This document shows positions 58,915 to 64,000 of a stretch of DNA of 64,000 nt, one piece after another. How positions within the stretch are numbered: position 1 is the first letter of the stretch; each line of letters opens with the position of its first letter. The stretch covers positions 62,001 to 126,000 of the forward strand of contig CAWIFM010000002.1 in assembly GCA_963835525.1 (NCBI GenBank), written 5' to 3'. The DNA comes from DASSUW01 sp963835525. Its GTDB lineage: Bacteria > Actinomycetota > Thermoleophilia > Solirubrobacterales > Solirubrobacteraceae. Made by a program: the position numbers and the translations under genes. A model generated the notes under the pieces. It made no database searches. It was not told where the DNA came from and saw only the letters and a list, made by a program, of their open reading frames with translations.

Positions 58915-59865
58915 ATGTCCCTGTTTCGCCGCGCAGTCCTGGTCAACGTCACGGTGCTGGTGGCGGCCGCGCTGCTTCTTGCCCTGTCGCCGGCGACGAT
59001 CTCGGCGACCGTGACGCGGAGCGAGTGGATCGTGTTGGCGGCCGGGACGGCGGCGGTGATCGTCGTGAACCTGCTGCTGCTGCGGCGGGTGTTCGGGCCG
59101 CTCGAGCGGCTGGAGCGGGTGATGAGTCGGATCGATCCGTACGAGCCGGGCCGCCGGATCCGCGAAGGCCGAGGCGACCGCGAGATCGCCAGTGTGAGCA
59201 GGGCGTTCAATGCGATGCTCGACCGTCTCGAGCGCGAACGGACCGACGGCAGGCGGCGCACCCTGCGAGCGCAGGAGGCAGAGCGGGGCCGAGTCGCCCG
59301 CGAGCTGCACGACGAGGTGGGGCAACTGCTCACCGGAGTCATGCTCCAGCTCGAAGGGCTCGCCGCCGCCGTGCCTGCGTCACGCCGAAACGATGTCGTC
59401 GGGATCCAGGACAACGTGCGGGAGGGCGTGCAGACGGTGCGCGAGATCGCGCGTGGCCTTCGCCCGCCCGCGCTCGAGGAGTTCGGGCTTCGTGCGTCGC
59501 TCGTGGCGCTGGGCGCCGGCTTCGGCGAGCGCGCCGGGCTGAAGGTGCGACATCGCATCGATCCGGAGCTGCCGCCGCTCGACGCCGAGACTGAGCTGGC
59601 GCTCTATCGCGTCGCCCAGGAGGCAATGACGAACGTCGCACGCCATGCGCGCGCCCACGAGATGGAGCTGCTGCTGCGCGCCGAGGATCACGCGGTCGTG
59701 CTCACGGTCGCCGATGATGGATGCGGGATCGCGACCGATGACCTGAACAGCTCGCATGGTGTCGCCGGGATGCGCGAGCGCGCCTTGCTCGTCGGCGGAA
59801 ACCTCGAGATCCGGCGACGCGCGCCGCATGGCACCGAGGTACGGCTGGTGGTGCCGCTGCGATGA
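58915..59865 (+). CDS. NarL-type sensor histidine kinase
   Basis: A 316-residue kinase with two membrane helices (residues 7-30 and 38-58), a HAMP segment ('RRVFGPLERLERVMSRIDPY'), a HisKA_3 box 'RVARELHDEVGQLLTGVMLQ' with His near residue 132, and an HATPase_c domain with 'EAMTNVARHARAHE', 'VADDGCGI' and 'GVAGMRERALLVGG'. The extracellular loop is only a few residues, so the signal is probably sensed in or near the membrane. Its stop overlaps the response-regulator start by 4 bases. Confidence 0.92.
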   Translation: MSLFRRAVLVNVTVLVAAALLLALSPATISATVTRSEWIVLAAGTAAVIVVNLLLLRRVFGPLERLERVMSRIDPYEPGRRIREGRGDREIASVSRAFNAMLDRLERERTDGRRRTLRAQEAERGRVARELHDEVGQLLTGVMLQLEGLAAAVPASRRNDVVGIQDNVREGVQTVREIARGLRPPALEEFGLRASLVALGAGFGERAGLKVRHRIDPELPPLDAETELALYRVAQEAMTNVARHARAHEMELLLRAEDHAVVLTVADDGCGIATDDLNSSHGVAGMRERALLVGGNLEIRRRAPHGTEVRLVVPLR

Positions 59866-60512
59866 GCTCGCCTCTGAGGACACGGATCCTGATAGCCGAC
59901 GACCACACGCTCGTGCGCAGCGGGCTGCGGTTGATCCTCGATGCGGCGCCCGACCTGGAAGTGGTCGCAGAGGCCGCGGACGGTGTCGAAGCGGTGGAGC
60001 GAGGTCTGCACGAGGATGTGGATCTCGCTGTCCTCGACGTCGCGATGCCCGGGCGGACGGGGTTGCACGCGGCGCGCGAGCTCGCGAGCCAGCGACCCGG
60101 CCTGCGATTGCTGATGCTGTCGATGCACGACGAGGAGCTCTACTGCCTGCAGGCGCTGAAGGCGGGAGCCTCCGGGTACGTGCTCAAGAGCGCGGCTGAG
60201 CGCGATCTCGTCGAGGCGTGCCGCGCGGCGATGCGCGGGGACACGTTCCTCTATCCACCCACGGTCCGGTCACTGCTCCGAGCATGGCTCGACGATCCGA
60301 CGCGGGCGCCGGCCAGCGAGTTGACCGCGCGCGAGGAGGAGGTGGTCAAGCTCGTCGCCGAGTCGCACACGAGCGAGGAGATCGCCGACCTGCTGCACAT
60401 CAGCCGGCGGACCGTCGAACGCCACCGCGAGAACATCCTGGCCAAGCTGGGCCTGACGGATCGCATCCAGCTCACGCGCTACGCGATCCGCCGCGGACTC
60501 ATCGACCCCTAG
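59862..60512 (+). CDS. LuxR/NarL-type response regulator
   Basis: A 216-residue regulator. The receiver domain has the acidic pair Asp13-Asp14 ('ILIADDHTLVRSGLRLILDA'), phospho-acceptor Asp59 ('LAVLDVAMPG'), Ser/Thr in 'LLMLSMHDEE' and Lys in 'GYVLKSAAERD'. The C-terminal LuxR helix-turn-helix is 'LTAREEEVVKLVAESHTSEE' with 'ISRRTVERHRENILAKLGLT'. It forms a cognate pair with the kinase just upstream. Targets are not evident. Confidence 0.95.
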   Translation: MSSPLRTRILIADDHTLVRSGLRLILDAAPDLEVVAEAADGVEAVERGLHEDVDLAVLDVAMPGRTGLHAARELASQRPGLRLLMLSMHDEELYCLQALKAGASGYVLKSAAERDLVEACRAAMRGDTFLYPPTVRSLLRAWLDDPTRAPASELTAREEEVVKLVAESHTSEEIADLLHISRRTVERHRENILAKLGLTDRIQLTRYAIRRGLIDP

Positions 60513-60519
60513 TAGCCCT

Positions 60520-60534
60520 GTGCGTGTAACGCAC
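60520..60534. terminator. Hairpin between convergent genes
   Basis: GTGCGT-GTA-ACGCAC, a perfect 6-base stem with a 3-base loop, flanked by an outer CCTGT/ACAGG that can extend it with a shift. It lies 8 bases after the response-regulator stop and 46 bases after the fhs stop on the other strand. A likely two-way terminator without T-runs. Confidence 0.45.
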
Positions 60535-60579
60535 TACAGGTCTGGACTGACGGTCGAGCCGCACCCGCTGATCGTGACC

Positions 60580-62259
60580 CTAGAAGAGGCCAACCGTGCG
60601 GCCATCTTCGTTGATGTCGACGTTGAGCGCGGCGGGCTGCTTGCCGAGTCCGGGCATCTGGGTGATGTCGCCGCACAGCGGCACGAGCCAGCCGGCGCCG
60701 GTGTAGGCGCGGATGTCGCGCACGGGGAGCGTGAACCCTTCGGGAGCGTTGAGCAGGGCGGGGTCGGCGGACAGTGAGAGGTGGGTTTTGGCCATGCAGA
60801 CCGGCAGATGCTCGAGGCCGTCGCGGGTGTAGGTGTCGATGCGTTTCTCGGCGTCCATGTAGAAGACGACGTCCGCGGCGCCGTAGACGCGGGTGGCGAC
60901 CGCCGTGATCTTCTCGCGGATCGGCGTGCTGTCCTGGTAGAGGAGCTTGAAGTCGTTGGGCTGCTCGCAGGCCTCCACCACGGCGGCGGCCAGGTCGGCG
61001 GCGCCGGCGCCGCCGCGGGCGAAGCCGTCGTTGGCCTCGGCCGCGAACGCCCCGGCCTCCAACGCCGCGTCCTTGACGAACGCGACCTCATCATCAGTGT
61101 CACCCGGCCGGCGGTTGACGGCCACCACGGCCGGCATCCCGAACTCCTTGATGATCCCGAGGTGGCGGCGCACGTTGGCCATGCCGGTCTCCAGCGCGCC
61201 CATGGCGTGCGCGCGGCCCACGCGCGGGTCGTCCTCCACGCCGCCGTGGTGCTTGACCGCCCGCACCGTGGTCACCAGCACGACCGCGCTCGGCTTCAGC
61301 TCACCGAAGCGGCAGACGATGTCGAAGAACTTCTCCATCCCCATGTCAGACCCGAACCCGGACTCGGTCACCACGTAATCCGCGGTCTTGAGGCCGATCA
61401 GATCGGCCACCAGCGAGTTGTTGCCATGCGCGATGTTCGCGAACGGGCCGCAATGCATCAGACACGGCTGGCCCTCCAACGTCTGAATCAAGTTCGGCTT
61501 CAGCGCGTCCTTGAGCAACACCGCCATCGCCCCCGCCGCCCCCAGATCCTCCGCGGTCACCGGCCCGGCGCCGTCGAAGGTGTGCGCGACCGTGATCCGA
61601 CCCAACCGGCGCCGCAGATCCTGCAGATCGCGCGAGACGGCCATGATCGCCATCACCTCACTCGCCGCCGTGATGTCAAACCCGCTCTCGCGCGGATAAC
61701 CGTTCGCGCGACCGCCCAGCCCGACCGTGATCTGCCGCAACGCCCGGTCGTTCATATCCACCGCCCGCCGCCAATCGATCCGCAGCTGATCGATGTGGTG
61801 CGGGTTCCCGTGCAGGATCGACGCGTCCAGCATCGCCGCCAACAAATTGTTGGCCGCCCCGATCGCGTGAATATCGCCCGTGAAGTGCAGGTTGAGATCC
61901 TCCATCGGCACCACCTGCGTCATCCCACCCCCCGCCGCGCCGCCCTTGATCCCGAACACCGGCCCCAACGACGGCTCACGCAAACACGCCACCGGCCGCT
62001 TACCGATATGCCCCAGCCCCTGCGTGAGCCCGACCAGCGTCGTCGTCTTACCCTCACCCGCCCGCGTCGGCGTCATCCCCGTCACACAGACCAGCTTGCC
62101 GTCCGCGCGACCGGCCAGCCGCTCCGTGACCGAGAGGTCGATCTTCGCCTTATACCGCCCGTACGGCTCAAACTCCTCAGGCTCGAGGCCGAGACCCTCC
62201 GCGATCTCCTCGATCGGCCGCAGGACCGCGTCCTGAGCGATCTCGAGGCTGCTCTTCAT
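60580..62259 (-). CDS. fhs: Formate-tetrahydrofolate ligase
   Basis: A 559-residue enzyme making 10-formyl-tetrahydrofolate from formate and ATP. The P-loop is 'TPTRAGEGKTTTLVGLTQGL'; other landmarks are 'PSLGPVFGIKGGAAGGGMTQ', 'NLHFTGDIHAIGAANNLLAA', 'PNLIQTLEGQPCLMHCGPFA' and 'PVCMAKTHLSLSADPALLNA'. Length is normal for the family. It follows the sarcosine oxidase genes on the same strand, 19 bases after soxB. Demethylation of sarcosine and glycine-betaine yields one-carbon units, so this gene links that pathway to folate metabolism. Confidence 0.97.
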   Translation of the reverse strand: MKSSLEIAQDAVLRPIEEIAEGLGLEPEEFEPYGRYKAKIDLSVTERLAGRADGKLVCVTGMTPTRAGEGKTTTLVGLTQGLGHIGKRPVACLREPSLGPVFGIKGGAAGGGMTQVVPMEDLNLHFTGDIHAIGAANNLLAAMLDASILHGNPHHIDQLRIDWRRAVDMNDRALRQITVGLGGRANGYPRESGFDITAASEVMAIMAVSRDLQDLRRRLGRITVAHTFDGAGPVTAEDLGAAGAMAVLLKDALKPNLIQTLEGQPCLMHCGPFANIAHGNNSLVADLIGLKTADYVVTESGFGSDMGMEKFFDIVCRFGELKPSAVVLVTTVRAVKHHGGVEDDPRVGRAHAMGALETGMANVRRHLGIIKEFGMPAVVAVNRRPGDTDDEVAFVKDAALEAGAFAAEANDGFARGGAGAADLAAAVVEACEQPNDFKLLYQDSTPIREKITAVATRVYGAADVVFYMDAEKRIDTYTRDGLEHLPVCMAKTHLSLSADPALLNAPEGFTLPVRDIRAYTGAGWLVPLCGDITQMPGLGKQPAALNVDINEDGRTVGLF

Positions 62260-62278
62260 GCGCTCCTCCTCCTGCTCG

Positions 62279-63490
62279 TCAATGGCTCACGGCCGCCGCG
62301 GCCAGCTCCGACACCAGCCGGTCCTCATAGAAGCGCTCGAGCGCGAACGGCGCGATCAGGTCCGGCTGCCGGCCCGTGTCGACGAGCTCGGCGAGCGTGC
62401 TGCCGACGATCGGCGCGGCCTTGAAGCCGTACGTCCCCCAGCCCGCGCTGACGTGGAAGTTCTCGACCTCGGTGACCCCGAGGATCGGGCTGTAGTCGGG
62501 GCTCAGGTCGCACAGCCCGGCCCAGCTGCGCAGCAGCCGCGCGTGCTCGAGCTGCGGGAACAGTTCCAGCGCGTGGCGGGAGACCTCCTGCAGGAAGTTC
62601 AGCGTCCCCTGCATGCGATACGTCGTCCACGGCTCGATCTCGGCGCCCATCAGGAACTCGCCGCGGTCGGTCTGCGAGATGTAGACGTGCATCTGCGACG
62701 ACACGATCACGACGTCGAGCAGCGGCTTCATCGGCTCGGTCACGCACGCCTGCAGGATGTGCGTCGTGATCGGCATCGGGACGCCGGCCATGTCGGAGAT
62801 CAGCGAGCTCCAGCCGGCGGTGCAGTTGAGCACGACGCCGGCCTTGACCGTCCCGCGGCTCGTCCGCACGGCGTCGATGCGCCCGTTGGCGCGCTCGAAG
62901 CCGAGCACCTCGGTGTAGGGGTGCAGCTCGGCGCCGCCCGCGTCGGCGCCGCGTGCGAAGCCCCAGACGACGGCGTCGTGGCGGATGATGCCGCCCGGCG
63001 GGTGGTAGAGCGCGCCGACGATCGGATACGTGGCGTCGGGCGAGACGACCATGGCCGGCGCGAGCGCCTTGACCTCCTCGGGCCCGATGAAGCGCGAGTC
63101 GATGCCCATCAGGCGGTTGACCTCCGCCCGGTCGGCCATCACGAACGCGGCGCGGTCGCCGTGCGCCAGCGTCAGGTGGCCGCACTGCGAGAACAGCAGG
63201 TTGAAGTCCAGCTCGCTCGACAGCCCCTCGTAGAGCTTGACGCTGGCGTCGTAGAAGCGCGCCCCCTCCGGGGTCTTGTAGTTCGAGCGCAGGATCGTCG
63301 TGTTGCGGCCCGCCGCGCCGCTGCCGAGGTAGCTCTTCTCGAGCACGGCGACGTCGGTGATGCCACGCTGGCGCAGGTAGTACGCGGTGGCCAGCCCGTG
63401 CGAGCCGCCGCCCACGATGACGACGTCGTAGCGGTCCTTGAGCTCGGGCCGGCGACGCCACATGCGGCGCTTGCGGAACAGGTCACGCAT
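62279..63490 (-). CDS. soxB: Sarcosine oxidase beta subunit
   Basis: A 403-residue FAD subunit of heterotetrameric sarcosine oxidase. The N-terminal dinucleotide motif is 'DVVIVGGGSHGLATAYYLRQ'; 'VLEKSYLGSGAAGRNTTILR' matches the beta-subunit FAD loop; the C-terminal part has 'SPILGVTEVENFHVSAGWGT' and 'GFKAAPIVGSTLAELVDTGR'. It demethylates sarcosine to glycine with formation of methylene-tetrahydrofolate and peroxide. Its start overlaps the upstream subunit gene by 8 bases. Confidence 0.93.
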   Translation of the reverse strand: MRDLFRKRRMWRRRPELKDRYDVVIVGGGSHGLATAYYLRQRGITDVAVLEKSYLGSGAAGRNTTILRSNYKTPEGARFYDASVKLYEGLSSELDFNLLFSQCGHLTLAHGDRAAFVMADRAEVNRLMGIDSRFIGPEEVKALAPAMVVSPDATYPIVGALYHPPGGIIRHDAVVWGFARGADAGGAELHPYTEVLGFERANGRIDAVRTSRGTVKAGVVLNCTAGWSSLISDMAGVPMPITTHILQACVTEPMKPLLDVVIVSSQMHVYISQTDRGEFLMGAEIEPWTTYRMQGTLNFLQEVSRHALELFPQLEHARLLRSWAGLCDLSPDYSPILGVTEVENFHVSAGWGTYGFKAAPIVGSTLAELVDTGRQPDLIAPFALERFYEDRLVSELAAAAVSH

Positions 63491-64000
63491 CGGCGCCCTC
63501 CGCGGCGTCGGCCACCACGGTCCACATGTACTCGCCGAGGGCCGCGCCGAACAGCATCAGGTAGCGGTCCTCGGCCTCGCGCAGGACCATGCCCGGCGTG
63601 CGGGCCACGGAGCCGGGGCGGAAGGCGCCGACCGGCATCACCGCGGGGCGCAGGTCGATCGCGCAGAAGCGGGCGAAGACCTCGCGCGCGCGCGGCCCTG
63701 AGATCGCCAGTGCCGCGTACGCCGTCGTGACCTCGACGACGGCCGCGGTCCCCGCGGCCTCCTCGAGCCGCGCGCGCAACGCCGCGGTCTCGCCGGACGG
63801 GCAGATCGCCAGCGTACGCCCGCGCGTGACCGGGCACCACCACGTCTCGCCGTCTCGCATGGCCGTCCCCAGCTCGAGCGCGATGCCGAGCGCCGCCGGC
63901 GATCCATGCAGCTCGAGCTTGCCGAGGTGCGAGAGATCGGTCCAGGAGCATCTGCCCGCCTCGTCTGCGACCGCGACGTTCCAGCCGTCGCGCTCCTGGA
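63483..64000 (-). CDS. soxG: Sarcosine oxidase gamma-like subunit (partial)
   Basis: The frame is open from the stop at 63483 to the end of the window, so the 5' part is missing. About 172 residues are visible: 'WTDLSHLGKLELHG', 'TTAYAALAISGPRAREVFAR', 'FCAIDLRPAVMPVGAFRPGS' and 'RYLMLFGAALGEYMWTVVAD'. This is the GcvT/SoxG-like fold of the small folate-contacting subunit. It overlaps soxB, as in other sox operons; the alpha and delta genes probably lie just beyond the window or elsewhere. Confidence 0.82.
   Translation of the reverse strand, partial: QERDGWNVAVADEAGRCSWTDLSHLGKLELHGSPAALGIALELGTAMRDGETWWCPVTRGRTLAICPSGETAALRARLEEAAGTAAVVEVTTAYAALAISGPRAREVFARFCAIDLRPAVMPVGAFRPGSVARTPGMVLREAEDRYLMLFGAALGEYMWTVVADAAEGADA

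Overview
The window is about 72% G+C by eye, with GTG and TTG starts, tightly packed genes and frequent 4-base ATGA/GTGA overlaps. The gene content (amylosucrase-type GH13, deazaflavin nitroreductase-like protein, NarL-type kinases, many secreted kelch, RTX and lysyl-oxidase-like proteins) suggests a soil actinobacterium, most likely Thermoleophilia/Solirubrobacterales. This placement is inference from style, not from a marker gene. No phage, CRISPR array, transposase gene or rRNA operon was seen.

Layout. 0-9.4 kb: small regulator/enzyme units (ArsR-DUF899-SRPBCC operon facing an alpha/beta hydrolase and GH13 enzyme; kelch lipoprotein; ferredoxin reductase-ferredoxin pair; methyltransferase-nitroreductase pair facing a TetR regulator; NrtR-like regulator). 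9.45-9.83 kb: tRNA-Arg(UCU) with a truncated nucleotidyltransferase jammed against its 3' end. 10-28.4 kb: secreted and membrane proteins (lysyl-oxidase homologue, exonuclease/phosphatase-fold protein, membrane sulfatase, TrkA-TrkH potassium uptake, an RTX/collagen-like protein, a Nod19-like/cupredoxin protein) and an orphan histidine kinase. 26.6-42.6 kb: a purine catabolism locus. 43.4-49.1 kb: tRNA-His and a cluster of exported carbohydrate-active proteins. 49.4-56.5 kb: two regulators and a sugar ABC operon. 56.5-57.9 kb: a scrap zone of C-terminal gene fragments around msrA. 57.9-64 kb: a two-component system, formate-tetrahydrofolate ligase and sarcosine oxidase subunits.

How the genes work together. 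The purine locus covers adenine deaminase, a guanine/8-oxoguanine deaminase-type enzyme, three-subunit xanthine dehydrogenase, uricase, 5-hydroxyisourate hydrolase, OHCU decarboxylase, allantoinase, allantoate amidohydrolase and an AzgA-like permease: import of bases and conversion through urate to the ureidoglycine/ureidoglycolate level. The 43.6-49.1 kb cluster combines a Tat-exported esterase, two exported xylose-isomerase-like TIM barrels and a secreted PQQ-type sugar dehydrogenase with a PKD domain, suggesting carbohydrate oxidation or isomerisation outside the cytoplasm. The sugar ABC operon (dehydrogenase, ATPase, permease, binding lipoprotein) and the neighbouring GAF-winged-helix regulator share a near-identical, apparently leaderless promoter on either side of a ROK regulator gene.

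Data-quality warning. Seven conserved genes in the first 31 kb are broken, and each is restored by removing one or two single extra bases (12 sites in all). The last 33 kb has no such intact-family breakage. This looks more like insertion-type sequence error than gene decay, and it affects how these genes should be read.
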